Source: an uncultured Paenalcaligenes sp. (GTDB taxonomy: Bacteria > Pseudomonadota > Gammaproteobacteria > Burkholderiales > Burkholderiaceae_B). Taken from it: 44,342 bases of DNA. The position numbers were made by a program, and so were the translations under genes. The notes beneath the pieces were generated by a model. That model worked only from the letters and a program-made list of their open reading frames with translations, did no database searches and was not told where the DNA came from. Below are positions 20,043 to 28,795 of the stretch, in pieces. The stretch's first letter is position 1, and every line of letters begins with the position of its first letter. Location: positions 1 to 44,342 of the forward strand of contig CANROS010000006.1 in assembly GCA_947632305.1 (NCBI GenBank), in the 5' to 3' direction.

Positions 20043-20600
20043 ATGAGTTATTTTGAGCGCGAAGAAGTCATTGTTAGTCGTGATTGTCCTGCGGTGACTA
20101 TTCCTTATGGTTCACCTGTAACCATAGAGGAAGGCTGTAGTGCAACCATCACGCAGAAACTCGGCAATAGCTACACCGTTATTGTCGAAGGCAATATGTA
20201 TCGTATAGAAGGGGTGGATGGCGATGCCATAGGCCAGGAAATCAAAGAACAAGACGTGTTTGTTCCTGAGCTGCCCGCCACAGAAAAAACGATTGAAGAT
20301 GCGTGTTGGGTTGTTTTAGCAGAGGTGTTTGACCCTGAGATACCCGTTGATATTGTGAACTTAGGTTTGGTTTACAAATGTCATGTGAGCCAATCGGGTC
20401 CAGATCAGTTCTCCGTTTTGTTAGATATGACGTTGACGGCGCCGGGTTGCGGTATGGGCCCTATCATTGCTGAAGAAGCACGCTTTAAAGTATTAACTAT
20501 CCAAGGTGTACAACAGGCCGAAGTAAATCTGGTTTGGGATCCGCCCTGGAGTCGTGAAATGATGAGCGAGTCTGCGCGATTACAGTTGGGTATGCTCTAA
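20043..20600 (+). CDS. sufT: Putative Fe-S cluster assembly protein SufT (DUF59/MIP18 domain)
   Basis: VFDPEIPVDIVNLGLVYKC, TLTAPGCGMGPII, VNLVWDPPWSREMMSESARLQLGM. Confidence 0.93.
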   Translation: MSYFEREEVIVSRDCPAVTIPYGSPVTIEEGCSATITQKLGNSYTVIVEGNMYRIEGVDGDAIGQEIKEQDVFVPELPATEKTIEDACWVVLAEVFDPEIPVDIVNLGLVYKCHVSQSGPDQFSVLLDMTLTAPGCGMGPIIAEEARFKVLTIQGVQQAEVNLVWDPPWSREMMSESARLQLGML

Positions 20601-20616
20601 GACTGAAATAGCCAAA

Positions 20617-20655
20617 TAAAAACCGTTATTTTTTTGTAAATAACGGTTTTTATTT
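20617..20655. terminator. Rho-independent (probably bidirectional) terminator after sufT
   Basis: AAAACCGTTATTT / AAATAACGGTTTT stem with flanking A and T tracts. Confidence 0.75.
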
Positions 20656-20716
20656 TTATGGTCAGGATGAATAGACTACAATTCATGTTTATTATTAAAA
20701 TTGACTGAGCGTTACT

Positions 20717-21928
20717 ATGACAGATAACTATTGCATTGCTTTACAGCCTATTTGCGATAGAAAAATGCGCCATGTGGCCGATGAGTTGTTATATCGCTCG
20801 AATGCGACGGCACAGAGCGCAGTATTTAGTGATGCAATGGTTGCCACTGCCCGAGCCAGTAATATTGCTTTTTATGAAATTGGGCTAGAAAAACTGGTGG
20901 GCGAGCGCAAGGTGTTTCTTAATGCCCCTAGAGACTGGCTGCTTAGCCCAGAGTTATTACCGCCTAAGTCCTCTCAGATAGTCATAGAAATACTCGAAAC
21001 AGTGGTAGCCGAACCAGAAATAATCAAAGCGTTAGCCTATATAAAAAGCAGAGGTTATCTGATAGCTTTAGATGATTTCGTATTAAATGACAACACAAAA
21101 CAGCTTTTGCAGTATGCTGATTATGTCAAAATAGATCGTTGGCAAAACATGTCTCTAGAGGAATGCGCTTTTTATAAAAATAAAAAAATAAAGCTCTTAG
21201 CTGAAAAAGTAGAGACTTACGAAGACTTTCAGCTATTACGCCAAAAGGGTTTTGACTATTTCCAAGGCTATTTTTATGCTAGGCCTATTACACAAACAGG
21301 ATTAGCCTATGACCGCGTTTCTAATCGGCAGGCTCAATTAAGGTTGTTGGCCGAGCTACAGCACGAGCAGGTGGATTACGATAAATTAGAAACCTTAATT
21401 CTATTAGATCCGCACTTGACGTATATTATCTTAAAATATACCAATAGCGCTTTTTATGCTTTGCAGGCTCCTTCTACTTCTATGCAGCATGCCCTGCAGG
21501 TTTTGGGCTTGCGGCGTGTGCGCGCCATTATTGCCACGCAGTTATTTGCTACCGCACAGACTGCGAGTGCTTTATTGCTTCCTCAGGTGTTAACGCGTGC
21601 CGCCATGTGCGAGCATTTAGCTGAAGTCCAAGGTCTTGAGGCCCATACTGCCTTTATAGCGGGCTTACTGTCAAAAATGCATACGATTTTTGATGTGCCC
21701 TATGCTGAGTTATTAAATCAGCTGTGTTTGCCTGTTGAAATTGTCTTGCAGCTAGAGGGCAGAAAAGGTAAGTATGGCCGTTTATTGGACATGATTGAAG
21801 GTTTTGAAAATGGCGATATGACAAAACTGAGCTTTGAAGAGGTCAGTATGTTGAATCAGGTTTGGCTTGATAGCCGTGTGTGGGTGCAAGAGGTCTTGGA
21901 ACATACGACTGAGTCAGACAAGGGTTAA
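20717..21928 (+). CDS. EAL-HDOD (YuxH/CdgJ-like) signalling protein
   Basis: IALQPICDRKMRHVADELLYRS, ALDDF, KIDRW, GFDYFQGYFYARPI, then HDOD region YIILKYTNSAFYALQAPSTSMQHALQVLGLRRVRAIIATQLF. Confidence 0.85.
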   Translation: MTDNYCIALQPICDRKMRHVADELLYRSNATAQSAVFSDAMVATARASNIAFYEIGLEKLVGERKVFLNAPRDWLLSPELLPPKSSQIVIEILETVVAEPEIIKALAYIKSRGYLIALDDFVLNDNTKQLLQYADYVKIDRWQNMSLEECAFYKNKKIKLLAEKVETYEDFQLLRQKGFDYFQGYFYARPITQTGLAYDRVSNRQAQLRLLAELQHEQVDYDKLETLILLDPHLTYIILKYTNSAFYALQAPSTSMQHALQVLGLRRVRAIIATQLFATAQTASALLLPQVLTRAAMCEHLAEVQGLEAHTAFIAGLLSKMHTIFDVPYAELLNQLCLPVEIVLQLEGRKGKYGRLLDMIEGFENGDMTKLSFEEVSMLNQVWLDSRVWVQEVLEHTTESDKG

Positions 21929-22008
21929 CCACAGTAACGCCCAGAAGGTAATTTCGTTAAACCTTGTATTCCTTGGTCATTATTAATATAAAGTGGGTAG
22001 GAGGCTAA

Positions 22009-23328
22009 GTGAAAGCCATACAGGTTTTTCCAGATAACGATCATTCCATTGGTTGGGCGTCTTTACGTTCATCGCGTCTTTTGGCCTCTACCTTACAGAG
22101 CGATATTGAAGTGGACTATTTGGTAGTGGGGGCGGGCTTAGCTGGTTTAGCCGCTGCCAGACGTTTAGCAGAGAACGAGCCAACAGCACGTATTGCTTTG
22201 GTCGATGCCGAACGAGTAGGCGAGGGCGCGCATGCTCGTAATTCGGGCTTTGCTATTGATATCCCTCATAACACCAGTTCTATGCTGCTTAATTTAGAAC
22301 AGGCGCAGCGCCATTTGCGTTTGGCGCGGGCAGCGTTACAGTATTTAGAGCGACAGGTCTCGGCTTATGGTATTGCCTGTGATTGGGAAAAAATAGGCAA
22401 ATTTCATGCTGCGGTCTCGGATCAAGGCATAAACGGTGTTTTAAAGCCCACTCAGCAGTTATTGCAAGCCTTGGGCGAGCCCTACGAATGGTTAGACCAA
22501 GCCGCCTTACAGAAAAAGGTGGGGTTTACGCATTTTAAGGCCGCTATTTATACACCGGGCACGGTGCTTTTAAATCCGCGCACCTTAACGCAGGGCTTGG
22601 TGGATAATTTGCCAAACCAAGTGCAGGTCTACGAAAACTCGCCGGTGATGGCCATCTCTTATAGTCCTAAGATTAAAGCCCAAACACCTGCTGGCAGTAT
22701 TGTGGCCCACAAGGTCTTGCTAGCGGTTAACGCTTTTGCTGAGCAATTTGATGTACTTAAAAACCGTTTGGTGCCTGTGGTGGCCTATGCCAGTTTAACG
22801 CGGCCTTTGACAGAGACTGAGCAAAACGAGTTAGAGGGGCTGAAAACGTGGGGGATCACCCCTGCCAATGCCTTTGTAGGGGTGACAATGCGACGTACTC
22901 CAGATCAACGTCTTTTGATTCGCCAAAACATGGCGTATGTGCCTAACTTGCAGTCCGATGGTCAGCATAAAGCGGATGTGGCGCAGCAGCACCAACGTTT
23001 GTTTGCGGCCCGTTTTCCTATGTTGCCTGAGGTCACTATTCAGCATACTTGGAAAGGTATTATGTGCATGTCTGCTAATATGGCGCCTGGATTTGGTGAA
23101 TTAAAACCCAATGTATTTGGAGCGGTTTGCCATAATGGAGTTGGCTTAACTCGGGGCACTATTGCGGGTTTATTAGCGGCTGATCTGATGACACAACGAG
23201 ATAATCCTTTGCTTGATGATATGCATGCCTTGGGTTTACCCACACCCTTGCCGCCACGGCCAGTTTTGGATGCTGGAGTGCGCGCTAGATTACGTTGGGA
23301 AGCATGGCAACATCGTCTGGAAAAGTAA
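22009..23328 (+). CDS. FAD-dependent oxidoreductase (DAO family), GTG start
   Basis: DYLVVGAGLAGLAAARRLAE dinucleotide-binding motif; HARNSGFAIDI; C-terminal FGAVCHNGVGLTRGTIAGLLAADL. Confidence 0.85.
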   Translation: MKAIQVFPDNDHSIGWASLRSSRLLASTLQSDIEVDYLVVGAGLAGLAAARRLAENEPTARIALVDAERVGEGAHARNSGFAIDIPHNTSSMLLNLEQAQRHLRLARAALQYLERQVSAYGIACDWEKIGKFHAAVSDQGINGVLKPTQQLLQALGEPYEWLDQAALQKKVGFTHFKAAIYTPGTVLLNPRTLTQGLVDNLPNQVQVYENSPVMAISYSPKIKAQTPAGSIVAHKVLLAVNAFAEQFDVLKNRLVPVVAYASLTRPLTETEQNELEGLKTWGITPANAFVGVTMRRTPDQRLLIRQNMAYVPNLQSDGQHKADVAQQHQRLFAARFPMLPEVTIQHTWKGIMCMSANMAPGFGELKPNVFGAVCHNGVGLTRGTIAGLLAADLMTQRDNPLLDDMHALGLPTPLPPRPVLDAGVRARLRWEAWQHRLEK

Positions 23329-23359
23329 TTATGGCTTAAGCCTTTTCACGTCATACAAC

Positions 23360-23392
23360 GCCGCCTTTAGTCATTTAAAGGCGGCTTTTTTT
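23360..23392 (+). terminator. Rho-independent terminator
   Basis: GCCGCCTTTA / TAAAGGCGGC stem followed by a T-run. Confidence 0.75.
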
Positions 23393-23468
23393 ACGACTAA
23401 ACATGAGGGGGTGTGATAGGCTTTAAGGAACAACGCATTGCATTACTTTTGAGATTTTAGGAGTGAAT

Positions 23469-24563
23469 ATGAAAACCAAAGCAGCTGTTACCTTCGGTTT
23501 GGGGCAACCTTTTGAAATTCATGACATTCAGGTTGCGCCTATTTTAGCGGACGAGATTCGTATCAAAATGGTGGCATCAGGGGTGTGCCATACCGATGCG
23601 GTAGCACGCGATTTGGCTGACGTGTTTCCCTTGCCTGGTGTGTTAGGGCACGAGGGCGCTGGTGTGGTTGAAGAGGTAGGGGCGGACGTTAGCTCAGTGA
23701 GTGTTGGCGATCATGTGGTCTTGAGTTTTGCCAATTGTCATCGTTGTGATCATTGCCTTAGTGGGCATCCTACGGTATGCACAGAATTTAACCCCCTTAA
23801 TTTTGGCGGTGTTTTAAAGGGTGGGCATACGCCGTACTCTTTAAACGACAAGCCGTTGTCTATCTTTTTTGGTCAGTCTTCGTTTAGTCAGCAGGTTGTG
23901 ACTAAAGCCGATAATGTGGTTGTGGTGGACAAAGAGGTGGATTTGGCACTTTTAGGGCCTTTGGGTTGTGGCATTCAAACGGGGGCAGGCACGGTATTAA
24001 ATCGGTTACGTCCTAAGGCTAACGAGGGCATTGTGATTTTTGGGGCGGGGGCAGTGGGCCTGAGTGCCATTATGGCGGCCCAAGTCATTGGTTGTTATCC
24101 AATCATTGCGGTGGACGTGCACCCCCATCGTTTGGCGTTAGCCCAAGAACTGGGCGCAACGCATGTTATCAATGGTCAAGAGACAGATGCAGTAGCAGAA
24201 ATTCATCGTATTAGCCGTCTTGGTGTGCCTTATGCTATAGAAACGACTGGGGTTGCTGCAGTGGTCAAACAATCTTTAGCGGCTTTAAAACCCCTAGGAG
24301 TGGTTGCCATTGTGGGGTTTACCGGTGAGGTCAATTTGAATATCCATACTGAGCTCATGGCCGAAGGGAAGTCCATGATTGGGGTGATCGAGGGCGATAG
24401 CATTCCTAAGGTTTTTATTCCTCAACTGATTTCGCTCTATAAACAAGGTAAATTTCCGTTTGATCGTTTGGTACGATTCTATGAGTTTGAACAGATTAAT
24501 CAGGCGTTTGAGGACTCAGCCAGTGGGGCGGTAATCAAACCTATTTTACGTATGCATGGCTAA
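23469..24563 (+). CDS. Zn-dependent NAD(P) alcohol dehydrogenase, aryl-/benzyl-alcohol dehydrogenase (XylB-like) type
   Basis: GVCHTDAVARDL, GHEGAGVVEEVG, structural Zn CHRCDHCLSGHPTVC, GAGAVGLSAIMAAQ. Confidence 0.82.
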   Translation: MKTKAAVTFGLGQPFEIHDIQVAPILADEIRIKMVASGVCHTDAVARDLADVFPLPGVLGHEGAGVVEEVGADVSSVSVGDHVVLSFANCHRCDHCLSGHPTVCTEFNPLNFGGVLKGGHTPYSLNDKPLSIFFGQSSFSQQVVTKADNVVVVDKEVDLALLGPLGCGIQTGAGTVLNRLRPKANEGIVIFGAGAVGLSAIMAAQVIGCYPIIAVDVHPHRLALAQELGATHVINGQETDAVAEIHRISRLGVPYAIETTGVAAVVKQSLAALKPLGVVAIVGFTGEVNLNIHTELMAEGKSMIGVIEGDSIPKVFIPQLISLYKQGKFPFDRLVRFYEFEQINQAFEDSASGAVIKPILRMHG

Positions 24564-24585
24564 GCCATACCCAACAGGAGTTGTT

Positions 24586-25125
24586 ATGAAAAAAATATGG
24601 CTTAGCATTTTCAGTGCATCGCTATTAGCTGGTTGCGCAACTCATCAGCCTTTGCCTGTTCAGGATCAGGTAAATCTGGATCAATACATGGGTACGTGGT
24701 ACGAGCAAACACGTTTGCCAAATCGTTTTCAAAAGCAGTGTGTGGCCGAGGTCTCCGCTGAATATGAGCGTCTGACGGACGAGGCCATTTCGGTTATTAA
24801 CCAATGTGTGACGGCGAGTGGAGAAAAAACCACCGCAACAGCCCTAGGGCGTGTGGATGCGTCGCAGCCTGAACCCAATCCGGCAATATTAGAAGTACGC
24901 TTTGCCCCAGAGTGGCTGTCTTGGTGGCCTGGGGTGTGGGGAGACTATTGGATCATGCGCGTAGTAGGCGATTATGAGTACTCTTTGATAGGTACCCCCG
25001 ATCGTAAATACTTGTGGGTCTTGTCGCGTGAACCCAAAGGTGACCCAGTGATTATTCAGGAACTATTGGAATATGCCGCTGAGCAAGGTTTTGCTATTGA
25101 TGAGGTGACATACACCACCAACTAA
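24586..25125 (+). CDS. Lipocalin family outer-membrane lipoprotein (Blc-like)
   Basis: MKKIWLSIFSASLLAGC lipobox; LDQYMGTWYEQTRLPNRFQKQC; YEYSLIGTPDRKYLWVLSR. Confidence 0.9.
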   Translation: MKKIWLSIFSASLLAGCATHQPLPVQDQVNLDQYMGTWYEQTRLPNRFQKQCVAEVSAEYERLTDEAISVINQCVTASGEKTTATALGRVDASQPEPNPAILEVRFAPEWLSWWPGVWGDYWIMRVVGDYEYSLIGTPDRKYLWVLSREPKGDPVIIQELLEYAAEQGFAIDEVTYTTN

Positions 25126-25145
25126 GGGCACCTAGCACCCGTCTT

Positions 25146-25179
25146 ACACCCCAATGAGTCTATCTTTTCATTGGGGTGT
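25146..25179. terminator. Bidirectional terminator between convergent genes
   Basis: Perfect 12-bp stem ACACCCCAATGA / TCATTGGGGTGT. Confidence 0.65.
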
Positions 25180-25185
25180 GGTGTT

Positions 25186-25479
25186 TTAGCGTTGGACACG
25201 TAGATCAAAATACGCTTCGCACTCACCGAGCTCGCTAAGCCCTGCGGTTTGAGCTTTATAGAGGGCTTCGACCCATTTTTGCGCCAAGGTTTTTTCATGA
25301 GTGGACAGTTCGGACTCATCTGTTTCCATGGCATTTTGCCAAGCTCTGTATACCTGTAACACGTCTTCGGGTTCACCTAGGTTACGTTCAAGCGTGCGTT
25401 GAAACTTGGTTTCTGCATTGTGTTTGGCTTGCTCTGTGATGGAGTAAGGACAGTCTTCTAGGGTGATGGTATATGTCAT
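25186..25479 (-). CDS. Hypothetical protein, 97 aa
   Basis: ORF MTYTITLEDCPYSITEQAKHNAETKFQRTLERN...; terminator at the 3' end. No family recognised. Confidence 0.6.
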   Translation of the reverse strand: MTYTITLEDCPYSITEQAKHNAETKFQRTLERNLGEPEDVLQVYRAWQNAMETDESELSTHEKTLAQKWVEALYKAQTAGLSELGECEAYFDLRVQR

Positions 25480-25556
25480 GATTAACCTTTAAATTTAACT
25501 GTATATATAATCAGTATTCTAGGCTTATTGGGCTAAAGGTCAACACAAATAATAAA

Positions 25557-25577
25557 GCCCACGAGGACATCGTGGGC
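25557..25577 (-). terminator. Terminator of the minus-strand NTF2-like gene
   Basis: GCCCACGA-GGACA-TCGTGGGC; T-rich tract on the minus strand. Confidence 0.6.
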
Positions 25578-25599
25578 AAGTTGCATCAACTCATAAGAT

Positions 25600-26073
25600 T
25601 TATAAATCTAATTCAGATAAACTGGGATGGTCTGCTGGGCGCGGGCCCAAAGGCCAGAAAAATTTACGCTCTGCGGCACTAATGGGGCGATCATTCAAAC
25701 TGGCGTGACGGTGTGTCATTAACCCGTTTGCATCAAACTCCCAGTTTTCATTGCCATACGAACGAAACCAGTTGCCCGAGTCGTCATGCCATTCGTAGGC
25801 ATAGCGCACAGCAATACGATTGTCCGTAAAAGCCCAAATTTCTTTGATAAGGCGGTATTCTAGTTCTTTGCTCCATTTGCGATTTAAAAATTGCAGCACC
25901 TCGGCGCGGCCGTGGATAAATTCGGCTCGATTACGCCACTGCGTATCTAGGCTATAGGCTTGGGCGACTTTTTCTGGGTCACGTCTATTCCAACCGTCCT
26001 CTGCTAGGCGAACTTTTTGGATGGCGGTTTCTAAGGTAAAAGGGGGCAAAGGGGCGCGCTGATTTGCACTCAT
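25600..26073 (-). CDS. Nuclear transport factor 2-like protein (DUF1348 type)
   Basis: [43 protein letters not shown]...[13 protein letters not shown]-type SnoaL-like fold (ORF has [13 protein letters not shown]). Confidence 0.85.
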   Translation of the reverse strand: MSANQRAPLPPFTLETAIQKVRLAEDGWNRRDPEKVAQAYSLDTQWRNRAEFIHGRAEVLQFLNRKWSKELEYRLIKEIWAFTDNRIAVRYAYEWHDDSGNWFRSYGNENWEFDANGLMTHRHASLNDRPISAAERKFFWPLGPRPADHPSLSELDL

Positions 26074-26191
26074 TGGTCGTCTCCATTTGAATTTATAAAA
26101 ATAGTAAGAGACTTATTATCATACCTTGCTCTAGGTCCAAAGCGCAGCCTTGTGCTAAGGTCTAGGCTGGGAAAAACTTGTACTCTTCGTT

Positions 26192-27523
26192 ATGACAACA
26201 AAAACTGAAAGTTCTGTGGATGGACCTACAAAAAATGTCACCTATTACAGCGTAGCGCTAGGAATAGGTGTGTTAACGGCCTTGGTTGGGACGGTATTTC
26301 ACCAACTTGTTGATTATATGCAGCAGATCATGCCGTTACTGCCGACTAAATTGGGATTAAGCGGCTGGCAAGCCCATGTGTTTTTAAGCTTACTCGTGAT
26401 AGGTATGCTCTGCAGTGCTGTCGCTTTAGTACGTCACATCGCACCCGAAGCCAGTGGATCAGGCATTCAAGAGGTCGAGGGCGCGATGCTAGGGCTTAGA
26501 CAAATGCGCTGGCAACGTGTTTTACCGGTGAAGTTTATTGGCGGGGTGCTGGCACTGGGGGCGGGTTTGGTGGGGGGCCGCGAAGGTCCGACCATTCATA
26601 TGGGGGCTTCGATTGCCCAAGCGGTGGCTGAGCGCTTTAAAGTGGCCGTACAAGATGTTCGTTCCTTGCTTGGGGCGGGGGCCGCTGCGGGCTTAACCAC
26701 AGCCTTTAGTGCGCCCATTGCGTCGGCTTTATTTATCATTGAAGAGGCACGTGACACTTTTCCTTATAGTAAACGTTCCTACTATGCCGTGATTTTGGCG
26801 TGTGGAGCGAGTGCTATTGTGACCTTTGCTTTGATGGGAAGCCGGCCATTTATGGCCATTCAGACCCAAGTGGCTGCACTTTCCTATTATCCCCTGTTTG
26901 TTGTGTTGGGTATTTTATTAGGGGTGCTAGGGGTGGCTTTTAACAAAATTACCCTTGTGTGTTTAGACTGGTCAAGTCAAGTCAGCGTTCGTTATTCTCC
27001 CTATCTTTGGCCTGTGTTGTTAGGGGCTTTGATTGGTCCTCTTTTATTGACCTTGCCTCAAGCGACGGGTGGTGGCGAGCCTTTGGTGGAGCAAATTGTA
27101 AATAGCCCACTGTCTTTAGGCATCTTGTTTTTATTGGTGATCATCCGTTTAGTGATGACGGCCACCAGTTATGCCGCGGGCACACCGGCTGGTATTTTTG
27201 CCCCTATTTTGGCTCTGGCTACGGTATTTAGTGTGTGTTTTGGCAAAGTGTTGACTTTGTTTATTTATTTACCTCCAGAGTTTCTTGCGACCTTAGCGGT
27301 GGCGGGAATGGCGGGTTTGTTTGCCAGCACAATTAGTGCGCCTATGGTGGGAGTGGTGTTAATTATGGAGCTAACCGGTAATTATGCTTTGGCTGTGCCG
27401 TGTCTTTTATGTGCTATTAGCGCAGGGGTGGTCGCTTCCATGCTTAAAGGTCGTCCTATCTATGAGTTATTGCTAGAGCGTACTTTACGACTGGCTGGTC
27501 AGACTGAACCTATTGCTAAATAA
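26192..27523 (+). CDS. ClC family chloride channel/transporter
   Basis: EASGSGIQEVEG, GGREGPTIHMGASIAQ, ALFIIEEARDTFPY, GTPAGIFAPILALA. Confidence 0.93.
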   Translation: MTTKTESSVDGPTKNVTYYSVALGIGVLTALVGTVFHQLVDYMQQIMPLLPTKLGLSGWQAHVFLSLLVIGMLCSAVALVRHIAPEASGSGIQEVEGAMLGLRQMRWQRVLPVKFIGGVLALGAGLVGGREGPTIHMGASIAQAVAERFKVAVQDVRSLLGAGAAAGLTTAFSAPIASALFIIEEARDTFPYSKRSYYAVILACGASAIVTFALMGSRPFMAIQTQVAALSYYPLFVVLGILLGVLGVAFNKITLVCLDWSSQVSVRYSPYLWPVLLGALIGPLLLTLPQATGGGEPLVEQIVNSPLSLGILFLLVIIRLVMTATSYAAGTPAGIFAPILALATVFSVCFGKVLTLFIYLPPEFLATLAVAGMAGLFASTISAPMVGVVLIMELTGNYALAVPCLLCAISAGVVASMLKGRPIYELLLERTLRLAGQTEPIAK

Positions 27524-27526
27524 TGT

Positions 27527-27556
27527 GAAAAAGGCCGCAAGAGCGGCCTTTTTTTA
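27527..27556. terminator. Bidirectional terminator between clc and catR
   Basis: AAAAAGGCCGC-AAGA-GCGGCCTTTTTTT. Confidence 0.8.
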
Positions 27557-28477
27557 TGGGGCGGGGGGCGAGCTATTGGGTTCAAAAAGAGTGGGGTTGT
27601 CGTCGTACATTTCTTGGACTAGTTCTTGCATGGCGGCTATGTACCACGAATTATCTTTTTTGCGATAACTAAAAATAATGGGCGAGCTGACGTCTTCGTC
27701 TTGGATAAGGCGGTAGTGAATGTCTTGGCGCATACGTGCACTGGTGGGAATTATACAGACCCCCTCGCCAGCAGCCACTAAACCCAACGCGGTTTGCAGG
27801 CTTAGGACTTCTTGGACGTCAGCTGGGTAGATTCGTTTGTCATGCAAAGCGTTGAGCACGTGATCCGCGAAGCTAGGTCTAGGCTTGGAGGGATACACAA
27901 TTAAGGTTTGTTCCGCCACAGCGCTTAAACAAATAGGACTGGTGTCTTGGGCCAGTGGGTGGCCGTTGGATAAGGCTAAGGCCAAACGTTCCTCACGATG
28001 AATGATTCTAGAGATAGCGGGGTCATGAATGCGGATGCGACCAAATCCTATATCAATGCGACCTGATTTTAAGGCGTCGAGTTGTTCGGTTGACGTTAAT
28101 TCTAAAAATTGCAGCCGTATGTTGGGATACGTTTGTCTGAAGTGTTGGATGAGTGTAGGCAAGCCACCGTACAAAGAAGACGCCACAAAACCAATAGAAA
28201 GTTGCTGTTGGTAATTTTGCCCTATACGTGTGGTGGCAAGACGCATTTGTTCAATACGGTGCAAGATTTGTACGCTTTGTTCATAAAATAAGCGTCCTGC
28301 TTCGGTCAGTTGTAAAGGTCGACTTTCACGTTCAATGAGCTGTACTTCTAAGGATTGTTCTAGTAGCTGAATTTGTCGGCTTAAAGGCGGTTGGGTGATA
28401 TGAAGTTGTTCGGCAGCTAAGGTAAAACTGCGGGCTTCGGCGACTGCTACAAAATAACGAATTTGTTTTAGATCCAT
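27554..28477 (-). CDS. catR: LysR family regulator, CatR/CatM/BenM-like
   Basis: MDLKQIRYFVAVAEARSFTLAAEQLHITQPPLSRQIQLLE HTH; divergent from catB. Confidence 0.85.
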   Translation of the reverse strand: MDLKQIRYFVAVAEARSFTLAAEQLHITQPPLSRQIQLLEQSLEVQLIERESRPLQLTEAGRLFYEQSVQILHRIEQMRLATTRIGQNYQQQLSIGFVASSLYGGLPTLIQHFRQTYPNIRLQFLELTSTEQLDALKSGRIDIGFGRIRIHDPAISRIIHREERLALALSNGHPLAQDTSPICLSAVAEQTLIVYPSKPRPSFADHVLNALHDKRIYPADVQEVLSLQTALGLVAAGEGVCIIPTSARMRQDIHYRLIQDEDVSSPIIFSYRKKDNSWYIAAMQELVQEMYDDNPTLFEPNSSPPAP

Positions 28478-28688
28478 ACTTTAACCAATTGTAATTATCT
28501 ATTTTGGTCGCTCTAGTAATAAAAAGTCCTAAAAAATAATAGAAATTCATTTTAAAAAATAGGGCAAAGAAAAGGAAGGCTTTAGCTTAAAGCTTTTTAT
28601 TCAGAATGAAAACTCGGCCTAGGGAAAACCATATGTTTTTCTTTTTAAGGTTCCTATCCTGTTGATTTTGCTTAATTAAATATTGATT

Positions 28689-28703
28689 ATACCTTTTTTG
28701 TAT
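28689..28703. promoter_or_regulatory. Candidate CatR/CatM-type LysR operator
   Basis: Perfect ATAC-N7-GTAT (ATACCTTTTTTGTAT) in the catR-catB divergent intergenic region. Confidence 0.65.
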
Positions 28704-28795
28704 GGGCGTAGATGAATAAGGTATTAGACGCTTAAAAGCGTGAGGTCTTTAATAGATCACAAGTAAAGACATATATCTTCAAAGGGTTTAGTGAA

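Noticed and set aside
26192-27523. ClC protein as part of the benzoate cluster
   Set aside because: It has standard chloride transporter motifs and is separated from catR by a bidirectional terminator; no reason to link it to aromatic catabolism.
28579-28598. GCTTTA-GCT-TAAAGC-TTTTT terminator-like hairpin in the catR-catB gap
   Set aside because: Only a 6-bp AT-rich stem in an AT-rich region; likely chance.
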